DNA from: Candidatus Poseidoniaceae archaeon
GTDB taxonomy: Archaea; Thermoplasmatota; Poseidoniia; Poseidoniales; Poseidoniaceae
Direction of reading: 5' to 3'
DNA: 64,000 nt
NCBI GenBank assembly: GCA_028822845.1
Contig: JAPKCS010000002.1
Location: forward strand, 1-64,000
Position numbers and translations under genes: made by a program
Part shown: positions 49,928 through 57,723 of the stretch, piece after piece
Layout: every line of letters begins with the position of its first letter
Numbering within the stretch: the first letter of the stretch is position 1
Notes under the pieces: model-generated
What the model was told of the DNA's origin: nothing
The model's database searches: none
What the model saw: only the letters and a program-made list of their open reading frames with translations

Positions 49928-50391
49928 TGCATCACCAATTCAGAAGTCCGGAGGGACCAATTGAGGTGACCGTGGCGAAGCAAGGAGAATCTTGGTACCT
50001 TGGTTCGCTTGAAGCAACGCCCATGCCAGACGGGCGTCTTCGTATCCTCAATGATGACGGGACGGTCATGTTTGCCCACCTCGTCAAAGTTGGCGATGTG
50101 TGGTGGGTTCACGTCGACGGTCATACGTTCAAGTTGGAACGGGTTGAACCAGGAGCTTCTGATACCGATGATGGCGGGGGCTTGACTGCTCCAATGCCTG
50201 GAAAGGTTTTGCAAGTGCTTGTGGATGTTGGACAAACGGTGTCATCTGGGACCACGCTCATGGTTCTTGAAGCGATGAAGATGGAACACCGAATCGTCGC
50301 AGCCAGCGATGGAACCGTCACTGCAGTTCACTTCGGTGCAGGTGATCAAGTCGAACAAGGCGTTGCCCTATTGGCGCTCGAAGAATCATGA
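49924..50391 (+). CDS. Biotin carboxyl carrier protein subunit
   Basis: LTAPMPGKVLQVLVDVGQTVSSGTTLMVLEAMKMEHRIVA biotinylation motif; ATGA overlap with upstream gene. Confidence 0.93.
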   Translation: MMHHQFRSPEGPIEVTVAKQGESWYLGSLEATPMPDGRLRILNDDGTVMFAHLVKVGDVWWVHVDGHTFKLERVEPGASDTDDGGGLTAPMPGKVLQVLVDVGQTVSSGTTLMVLEAMKMEHRIVAASDGTVTAVHFGAGDQVEQGVALLALEES

Positions 50392-51270
50392 GTTGGCTGT
50401 TCGCCAATCGCCTGAGGCAATGACGACAGCGTCGTCCATGGTGCCGCTGTAAATGTAGGTCCACGCCCAAACCTTTTCGCCATCAACTTCGATTTCCATT
50501 AGTGTGCGTTGGAACAATGAATCAGCGGAATCAAATCCATAGAAGCCTTCGACGCGGTCAAGCGATTGAAGGCCGAGAAATACATTGCTCAGTTCGTGCA
50601 CTTCACCCAACACCCGTCCTTTGGGTTGTGTTAGCATGCCAGGGTAAGCACCCAGGTGATACAGTGTACCGGGAGCATCTGCCTTCCGATGGCCTTTGGT
50701 GGTGTGTTGAACTAATGTTTCGTAACGAACTTCATCTTGCATCAATGTGCCATAGACAAAGAGATGCTTTACGGGATAAGAATAGTCTAAGTTTTCAATT
50801 GCGTTTTTTAAATCTTCAATTGGAAGTTTTCTTTTATTCAGTCCGCCCTCAATAAGGCTGACATAATACGAAGTGGGGGGCACATACTCGCCTTGTTTGG
50901 CAGGTTGAAGTCGATAGGTGATGGCTTCAATTGATGACCCATCAGGCAAAAGGACGTTCACAGATGTTCTTCGGTAGGTGTTCGGATGGCCTTCCTTACG
51001 ATCCATGTTGGCAATTGCCTTCTCAGTCAAAGAAAACAGAACACCAGGGACCGCATGACCGCATCCAGCAGGGACCACATCTGCAGCCCCGCCTTCCCTT
51101 CGGAACGACCGATAGTGAAATTTCAATCGATGATCGGGCAACCAGCACGGTCCAAGTTCGACAACGCCGGACGGATCAACGCCTTTTTCCTCACACCAGA
51201 TGTTCCAATCATCGATGTCAAGGTTGGAGCCGTATCCAAAATACAGGGTCAAGTTATCTTCCGCCATCAA
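50386..51270 (-). CDS. Tandem gamma-glutamylcyclotransferase-like (GGCT/AIG2) two-domain protein
   Basis: N-domain LYFGYGSNLDIDDW...; C-domain HLFVYGTLMQDEVRYETLV...GTLYHLGAYPGMLTQPKGRVLGEVHEL. Confidence 0.82.
   Translation of the reverse strand: MMAEDNLTLYFGYGSNLDIDDWNIWCEEKGVDPSGVVELGPCWLPDHRLKFHYRSFRREGGAADVVPAGCGHAVPGVLFSLTEKAIANMDRKEGHPNTYRRTSVNVLLPDGSSIEAITYRLQPAKQGEYVPPTSYYVSLIEGGLNKRKLPIEDLKNAIENLDYSYPVKHLFVYGTLMQDEVRYETLVQHTTKGHRKADAPGTLYHLGAYPGMLTQPKGRVLGEVHELSNVFLGLQSLDRVEGFYGFDSADSLFQRTLMEIEVDGEKVWAWTYIYSGTMDDAVVIASGDWRTANS
50793..50826. repeat. Paired CAATTG element, copy 6 (21 bp spacing), in interdomain linker of GGCT protein
   Basis: TTTCAATTGCGTTTTTTAAATCTTCAATTGGAAG. Confidence 0.7.
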
Positions 51271-51306
51271 AGTTAGAAGCCCTCAACGGTATATCAAACC
51301 GTTCGC

Positions 51307-52599
51307 TCAGCCCCATTGACAAGGTTCGAGAACGGTTTGTCCGCCCATCAATGGTTGAAGGACTTCAGGTACATTCACTCGTCCATCTTCTCGTTGGTTT
51401 TGTTCCATGATCGCGACCAAGGCCCGAGAAGTGGCGACTGCGGTCGAATTTAGGGTGTGTGCAATTGGCTGGGCTGCGTGACCAGGTTGGCCATAGCGGA
51501 TCTGCAATCGGTTGGCTTGGTAATCTGTGCAGTTCGAACACGATACAATTTCTTTGTACTGATGTGCACCAGGAATCCATGCCTCAAGGTCGTACTTACG
51601 AGCTGCGACCGTCCCCATGTCTCCCGTACAGATGTTGACCACTTCGTAATGCATCCCAAGAGCGTCCCACAAATCGACGCAATTCTTCAGCAGTTCTTCC
51701 TGCAATGCCCACGATTGTTCTGGCTTTGCGATGATGATCTGTTCGATTTTGGTGAATTGGTGGACTCGCCAGATGCCCATGTCCGATTGGCCATGCGATC
51801 CGACTTCCCTGCGGAAGCACGGTGATACACCGACGATACGAAGGGGAAGGTCTGCCTCAGGAATTGTTTCATTCATGAACATCGCAGTCAAGGGGTGTTC
51901 TGCCGTTGCGATCATGTAGAAGTTGTCTGGCTCCACACCGTACATCACTGTTTCAAAATCTGCGAGGTCTGTGACGCCTTCATACGCCTCTCGGTTCATC
52001 ATGAGGGGTGGTTGAACGAAGGTGTAACCCCGTGCACGGATAAAGTCAACAGCGTACTGCTGAAGGGCGAGTTCTAACCTCGCAAGGTCTCCTTTGAGAA
52101 AGAAGAAACGACTGCCTGCAATCTTAGCTGCACGCTTGAGGTCGACCCATTTATTCATCTCAATGAGTTCATTATGAGTTCGTGCCTCAAAGGTGAACTC
52201 CGGTTTTACCCCATGCACGCTGTGGACGGTGTTGCCAGATTCATCAGCCCCTTCTGGGACATCTTCGTGGAGGATGTTTGGGATGCGCATTCGGAGGCGA
52301 TCTCGCTCTGCTACCGCTTCCTCAGTTTGTTTTTCAAGCTCGGTAATTTGAGCCCCTAAGTCAGCCACCTCTGCCAGTATTCGTTGTGCAGCGGCTTGAT
52401 CACCTGATTTCTTTGCCGCTCCAATACCACGTGCAGCAGCGTTCTTTGTCGCACGAAGTTGGTTTGTCTCGTGTTGAAGGTTGATCCATGTTTGATCTAA
52501 TTCAATGACACTGTCGATGTGATTGTGGGGGATGCCACGCTTGTCGTGGTCCTTTCGGATCACTTCTGGAGTTGTTCTGAACATGTTGATGTCGAGCAT
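51307..52599 (-). CDS. serS: Seryl-tRNA synthetase
   Basis: MLDINMFRTTPEVIRKDHDKRG...RGYTFVQPPLMMNREAYEG...VSPCFRREVGSHGQSDMGIWRVHQFTKIEQ...NSTAVATSRALVAIMEQNQREDG. Confidence 0.97.
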   Translation of the reverse strand: MLDINMFRTTPEVIRKDHDKRGIPHNHIDSVIELDQTWINLQHETNQLRATKNAAARGIGAAKKSGDQAAAQRILAEVADLGAQITELEKQTEEAVAERDRLRMRIPNILHEDVPEGADESGNTVHSVHGVKPEFTFEARTHNELIEMNKWVDLKRAAKIAGSRFFFLKGDLARLELALQQYAVDFIRARGYTFVQPPLMMNREAYEGVTDLADFETVMYGVEPDNFYMIATAEHPLTAMFMNETIPEADLPLRIVGVSPCFRREVGSHGQSDMGIWRVHQFTKIEQIIIAKPEQSWALQEELLKNCVDLWDALGMHYEVVNICTGDMGTVAARKYDLEAWIPGAHQYKEIVSCSNCTDYQANRLQIRYGQPGHAAQPIAHTLNSTAVATSRALVAIMEQNQREDGRVNVPEVLQPLMGGQTVLEPCQWG

Positions 52600-52610
52600 A
52601 CTAAATCACC

Positions 52611-54815
52611 TCAGAACGAAATTCCAAATTCAAAAATAGCTGAACCAACGAAGATGTAGCCGCCGATGATGTAGCCGAGGATCGAACCACCATTGAGGAG
52701 CGGTAGCCCAGCTTGTGCCTTGCCACGGGCGACATAGGTCATCAGTGCAAAATAGCCGAAGATACCACCGATGAGGGTGGAAATGGCCACGGCGAAAGCA
52801 CCGCTATGGTCAAGCCACTGCGCAGCGGAAAGGACCAGCATGCCAGGGAAAATGACATCGCCAAGACCCATGAACATAGCATTCTTGCCCTTCTTCTTTT
52901 TCTTCGGGGCGTTCTTACCCGGAGGAGCGGGAGGTGCGTTCTTGTCTCGCATTGTTGTGGTCTCTTCAACAAAGGAGTAGCCCTTTTCCTGAGGTGCAAC
53001 AAGAAGGATTGGAAGCCGCAAATTGATCATGGTATCCGCTAAATCGAGCATGTGCTTTGATTTGTACACTGCCCAAGCATCATAAATTGCTGCAGCGATC
53101 ATGAACACGATGATCAGGGTCGGTACAAACGCCACTCCAAGCATCACGATGACACCAGAACCAACGAGGACACCGACGGTGTTGACGACGTACCATTCGC
53201 TGTGGAGGTACAAGAGAACCATCAGCACAAGTGCGACAAGAACACCAAGGATTAGCGGTGCATCGTACATTTGAAGTCCACTCACAACATCCATATCTGG
53301 CGTAATCACGCCCGTTTCTACTGAAACAAGCCCGTTCTCATACATGGCATTGAAATGGGTTGCTCCGTCTTCATCCATGGAAAACCAACCTGTTTGGAAA
53401 CCGTCTTTGACATCCAAACTAATTTTATCCAAAAGGGAAGTTGTCCACAACCAATGTGCCTGATCTTGGGTGGTAATGAGCATGTCAGTGTAGCCTGAAG
53501 CATCTCGGTCCGAAAGGCGGACGGATTGGATGGAATCTCCGAAACCAAGCAACTTCATGCCAATTTGTTCGGAGAAGGCGGGGTCAAGGCTTGCGTTCCA
53601 TTCGAAACCTCTGACGTCGCCATTTTCTTCACCTAGGAGGATCAATCCCTCAGTAGAGGATTGATTTTCAAGGGTTGATTCCGACCACGGTGAGAGCCCA
53701 AAGTCAGCTGAAGTGATGTTGCTCGTAGCGTTGTGTTGGAACAACACGGTTGCGAAGTTGTTGACTTCAGGGAAGTTTGGATCGAAGGCTGGTGCTGTTT
53801 CCTCGAGCAAGATTACAACGGCCATGTCCGGAGTGGCAATCAACACTTTGTCCTCATCGAGGACTTCGGCATGAAGGGTCATAATGTGCGCATCAAGGCC
53901 CGTCGGAAGTCGCCATGTCGCTTGTTTCACCATCAGTCCAGGGTTGTCTTCAAAGGTGTTGAAGCGGTGAAGGAAACTACCTTCATCAACGATGTATATG
54001 GCTCCATTCGTATGGAAGGCAAGCATGCAAGCTGTACCAATTTCGGGGAGGTATTGCGAGTAGTTTTCCCCGTCTTCATTTGTTGCAAATTCGTGGCATG
54101 CGAAGGAATCGATTGTTTCTCCAGTACCAGCATCGACGTACCACACCCATGCACCGTTGGCAAATGTGAACACATCATCGTCGATCGTGGCTTGAATACG
54201 GTCGCCGTCCCCTGCTGGATAGCGTTCATGGCTGTTGATCCATGCTGGCGTGTCACTGGACATGTTATGGCCTTGGTAGAAGCTGACATTGTCGCCCCAT
54301 GTACCGGATCCACCCGTCAATTGGGTCATGAGATGCCCGTCAAGACCTGCATGTCCGAGCAGTGATGCATCATACGTTTCTGTTGTTTCAACAGCATATG
54401 GCTCAGAGTCGAGGTCAATCATGACCATGTGAGCCAATGGAACGGTTGAATACATCAAGGCAAGGGCAAGGACGCCCATGATACCGTATTTGATGACCCA
54501 GTCTTTCTTGTATTTGGCGAGGGCCAAGATACAGGCAGTAAAAATGAAGATCATGACCAATTCAAGAGCGATGTAACGGACTTGTGTGGCACCAGATTCG
54601 CCAAATGCATGCAGCCCAGCCACGTCATACCACGGGCGAATGAACAGAGATATAGCAATGGTTAGGATGAACATCCCCATCATACCGAGCATGGAGACCA
54701 TCTGCTCCTTCATGAGGTAAAACAGGCTGTCCTCTCGACGAAGTTCAGCTTGAACCGCCTCGAATTCTTTTGACACCTTTTTCGAGGGGGCGGAGGGCAT
54801 CTTTTCTTCGCTCAT
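52611..54815 (-). CDS. Presenilin/signal-peptide-peptidase-like (A22) GxGD intramembrane protease with large extracytoplasmic insertion
   Basis: Active-site-like motifs in TMs: AAAIYDAWAVYKSKHM (YD), FMGLGDVIFPGML (GxGD), GLPLLNGGSILGY (PAL-like); several N-terminal TMs, then ~380 aa soluble beta-propeller-like domain, then further TMs. Confidence 0.85.
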   Translation of the reverse strand: MSEEKMPSAPSKKVSKEFEAVQAELRREDSLFYLMKEQMVSMLGMMGMFILTIAISLFIRPWYDVAGLHAFGESGATQVRYIALELVMIFIFTACILALAKYKKDWVIKYGIMGVLALALMYSTVPLAHMVMIDLDSEPYAVETTETYDASLLGHAGLDGHLMTQLTGGSGTWGDNVSFYQGHNMSSDTPAWINSHERYPAGDGDRIQATIDDDVFTFANGAWVWYVDAGTGETIDSFACHEFATNEDGENYSQYLPEIGTACMLAFHTNGAIYIVDEGSFLHRFNTFEDNPGLMVKQATWRLPTGLDAHIMTLHAEVLDEDKVLIATPDMAVVILLEETAPAFDPNFPEVNNFATVLFQHNATSNITSADFGLSPWSESTLENQSSTEGLILLGEENGDVRGFEWNASLDPAFSEQIGMKLLGFGDSIQSVRLSDRDASGYTDMLITTQDQAHWLWTTSLLDKISLDVKDGFQTGWFSMDEDGATHFNAMYENGLVSVETGVITPDMDVVSGLQMYDAPLILGVLVALVLMVLLYLHSEWYVVNTVGVLVGSGVIVMLGVAFVPTLIIVFMIAAAIYDAWAVYKSKHMLDLADTMINLRLPILLVAPQEKGYSFVEETTTMRDKNAPPAPPGKNAPKKKKKGKNAMFMGLGDVIFPGMLVLSAAQWLDHSGAFAVAISTLIGGIFGYFALMTYVARGKAQAGLPLLNGGSILGYIIGGYIFVGSAIFEFGISF

Positions 54816-54951
54816 GTTAACTCGGAGTTCGCGTTTGCATATCAGTATGGTGTATCTCAACGCCCCCTACGGGGGCGGATAAACTGCTTGTCAAGACAAG
54901 GCAAGAGGCTATTCACCAAAGGCGGCGTCGAGCAACAGGAGGGGGTTTGGA

Positions 54952-56241
54952 TTGAGCGATGCAAGGGTTTGGCTCGAAGCCACAAAAAAGCGAGGTATGG
55001 CGCTTGGTCTTAAGCACACAAAGACCGTCCTGGATCGCCTTCAATTGGCCCACCGGCCTGCGCATATCCTCCATGTTGCAGGCAGCAACGGAAAGGGCAC
55101 AGTATGCGCTTTGATGGCAGGTTCGCTGACAATTTCGAACATCTCGAACCTGCTCTTCACTTCACCTCATTTGATTCGAGTGGAGGAACGGATTCGGGTG
55201 AACGGTGTTCCTGTTGGTTCAGAACAGTTTGAAAGAGCCCTCCTCGCAGTTCATGACGCATCGATTGTTCACCCTGAAGTTCGCTTGACCTTTTTCGAAG
55301 TCACCTACCTAGCAGCGATGCATTGCGCCAGCGATTCTGGCGTCGAAGTCCTGATTCTAGAAACAGGATTGGGTGGACGAAAAGATGCCACAAGGTCGGG
55401 TCCAGCAACAGCATCGCTGGTGACGGCGATCAGCACGGAGCACCGTGATATTCTGGGCGGTGACTTGGCCCAAATTGCTCGAGAAAAGGTGGCGATTGCT
55501 CGACCTGGCTGCCCGATCCTTCTCCGAAAACCTCAGGATGCATTGGTTGAACAAGCCATGCGTGGCGAAGTGGCCATGGCAGGCCAAACCGAACTTGGAG
55601 AAACCCCTGGAAAGGCGTTTGAGACCTTTGTTGCAATCGACGCATCAACATCGGTACGCAGGGAGGCTCTGGTGTTGGCAGATGCGCTGTTTGCTGCTGT
55701 TGGCTTACCGACAGAAGGCTTGGAGAAAGCCTACTCTCAAGTCAATTGGCCTGCCCGCTTCCAAGACATCTCTTCACACTCATCTGGTTCTCATCCCTAC
55801 CTGTTGGACGCAGCGCATAATCCATCAGGGTTGCAACGGGTCCTTGCCCAATTGGAACAGCGCATCAAAGTTGCATCGGAGGCGGAAGGGCAAGGTTGGA
55901 GTCTCCTTTTCGGCACTTCACCTCAACATGATCTTGCTTCTTTTTGCCAACCTTTGATGACCCTTTGTGCACGTTATCCACCTCGACAAATTGTCCTCAC
56001 TGAGCCGCAAGGCGGTCGGTACCCTGCAGTTTCGAATGCTACTTTGCACGCACTGACATGGCCTTGCAGCACTGTGACTCCAATCGCCCTACCAAGCGAT
56101 GCAGTCGAGCACTTCTCAACCCAAGCCCCAGAGAATGTTGGGTTAATCATCAGCCTCGGTTCCCTGTACATGCAAGGGAATCTGCTTGAATGCTTTGGGC
56201 ACACCAGCGATGAACACCTGTCGTTGCTGGCGAAGCAATGA
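54952..56241 (+). CDS. folC: Folylpolyglutamate/dihydrofolate synthase (Mur ligase family)
   Basis: HVAGSNGKGTVCALMAGSL...FTSPHLIRVEERIRVNG...ILETGLGGRKDATRS; TTG start with GGAGGGGG SD. Confidence 0.93.
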   Translation: MSDARVWLEATKKRGMALGLKHTKTVLDRLQLAHRPAHILHVAGSNGKGTVCALMAGSLTISNISNLLFTSPHLIRVEERIRVNGVPVGSEQFERALLAVHDASIVHPEVRLTFFEVTYLAAMHCASDSGVEVLILETGLGGRKDATRSGPATASLVTAISTEHRDILGGDLAQIAREKVAIARPGCPILLRKPQDALVEQAMRGEVAMAGQTELGETPGKAFETFVAIDASTSVRREALVLADALFAAVGLPTEGLEKAYSQVNWPARFQDISSHSSGSHPYLLDAAHNPSGLQRVLAQLEQRIKVASEAEGQGWSLLFGTSPQHDLASFCQPLMTLCARYPPRQIVLTEPQGGRYPAVSNATLHALTWPCSTVTPIALPSDAVEHFSTQAPENVGLIISLGSLYMQGNLLECFGHTSDEHLSLLAKQ

Positions 56242-56275
56242 TAGCAAGCACCGCTGTGTGCGGGTTGGTGAGCCA

Positions 56276-56725
56276 ATGAGCAACAAGTGGGATCAGCGTT
56301 TTATTGACCTTGCTAAGCACCTCTCCGGATGGAGCAAAGATCCATCCACAAAGGTTGGTTGTGTTGTCGTCGGTGAAGATCGAGAAATCCGTTCGACTGG
56401 CTTCAATGGCTTCCCGCGTGGGATCAGCGATGATAACGAACGCTTGACCAACCGAGAAAAAAAGTATCCATTGATCTGCCACGCTGAAGAAAACGCCATC
56501 ATGCATGCTGCGCGCATCGGGGTTTCGCTCAAAGGCAGCAGTGCTTTTGTGACGTGGCCTCCATGTTCCAGATGCGCTCGCTCACTTATTCAAGCAGGAA
56601 TCAGAGAGGTCGTGTATCCAACACCAGAGAACATTCCTGAACGCTGGTTGGATGATTTCGAAACTTCGAATGGTATGCTCTTAGAAGCAGGTTTGGTCGT
56701 TCGAACAGTCGACCAAGCGGTCTGA
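56276..56725 (+). CDS. Deoxycytidylate (dCMP) deaminase
   Basis: WSKDPSTKVGCVVVGEDREIRSTGFNGFPRG...CHAEENAIMHAAR...VTWPPCSRCARSLIQAGI zinc motifs. Confidence 0.94.
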   Translation: MSNKWDQRFIDLAKHLSGWSKDPSTKVGCVVVGEDREIRSTGFNGFPRGISDDNERLTNREKKYPLICHAEENAIMHAARIGVSLKGSSAFVTWPPCSRCARSLIQAGIREVVYPTPENIPERWLDDFETSNGMLLEAGLVVRTVDQAV

Positions 56726-56772
56726 ACCCCTCCAACCGAGGGTTTCATGCACCCATAGCCAAACGTCCTGCT

Positions 56773-57723
56773 ATGTGGGGTTATACGCGGGTGCTGTGCC
56801 TCACCGCCCTGCTGCTGATGTCCGGTTGTGTCACACCCACTGTGCCTCTTGACAGGGTGGAAGACGACACACCAATGGTGGATGAAGATGCATGCAATGG
56901 CTTGGTCGTCTTGTGCGCTCGAATGTATGATGAAGTCACCTTCCCTGAAACCCACAATGCCTTTTCGACCCACGATGACGGAATTTTCTATCCAGCTGCG
57001 AACCATCAAACCGGTTTGCTGGCCCAATGGAACGCTGGAATGAGAGCGTTCATGATCGATACCCATTACGAAACCCTTGGCGATGAACGCGTTGAAACTG
57101 TCCGTCTCTGCCATGGCGATGATGATCGTGGCTTCAGTCCCTGCACCTATGGAAATGTAGACGCTGAGTCTTGGTTGAGCCAACTGAAAGGACTGATGGA
57201 CGGCTCACCAAACGATGTTGTCACCTTGCTTGTTGAGAACTATGTTCAACCAGATCACCTTCAAGTCGTGTTTGAAAATGCAGCAATGTACGACCGTGCG
57301 TTTGTTCATTCCATGAACGACCCTTGGCCAACGCTGGGCGAATTGATCGCTGATCAGACACCGCTTGTTGTGTTCTGGGAACAAGGGCCCGATTTGGCTC
57401 ATCCTTGGATTCATGACTTCCTTACCCACAGTTGGACCACCAATTTCGCAGAGGAGAACACTGAGGACATGAACTGCGACCCACTTCGTGGTGATCCGGA
57501 GCAAGAAGTCTATCACATGAACAACTGGTTGCGGGGCCCTCTTGGTCTTTCAGATCCAAGCCGTGGTTCTGAAGCAAATGACGTTGACTTCTTGATTGAA
57601 CGTGCAACTGAATGCTGGATTCAACATGGAAAGCGCCCAACCTTCATCGCTGTTGACTGGTGGGAAGACGGCGATGTCGTGGCCGCAGCCCTCGCCCTGA
57701 ATCAAATGGATTCACCTGTTTAA
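56773..57723 (+). CDS. Lipoprotein with PI-PLC-X-like (PLC-like phosphodiesterase) domain
   Basis: Lipobox LLMSGC; TFPETHNAFSTHDDG, QWNAGMRAFMIDTHYETLG, VRLCHGDDDRGFSPCTYG, DVVTLLVENY resemble the PLC-like phosphodiesterase fold. Confidence 0.75.
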   Translation: MWGYTRVLCLTALLLMSGCVTPTVPLDRVEDDTPMVDEDACNGLVVLCARMYDEVTFPETHNAFSTHDDGIFYPAANHQTGLLAQWNAGMRAFMIDTHYETLGDERVETVRLCHGDDDRGFSPCTYGNVDAESWLSQLKGLMDGSPNDVVTLLVENYVQPDHLQVVFENAAMYDRAFVHSMNDPWPTLGELIADQTPLVVFWEQGPDLAHPWIHDFLTHSWTTNFAEENTEDMNCDPLRGDPEQEVYHMNNWLRGPLGLSDPSRGSEANDVDFLIERATECWIQHGKRPTFIAVDWWEDGDVVAAALALNQMDSPV

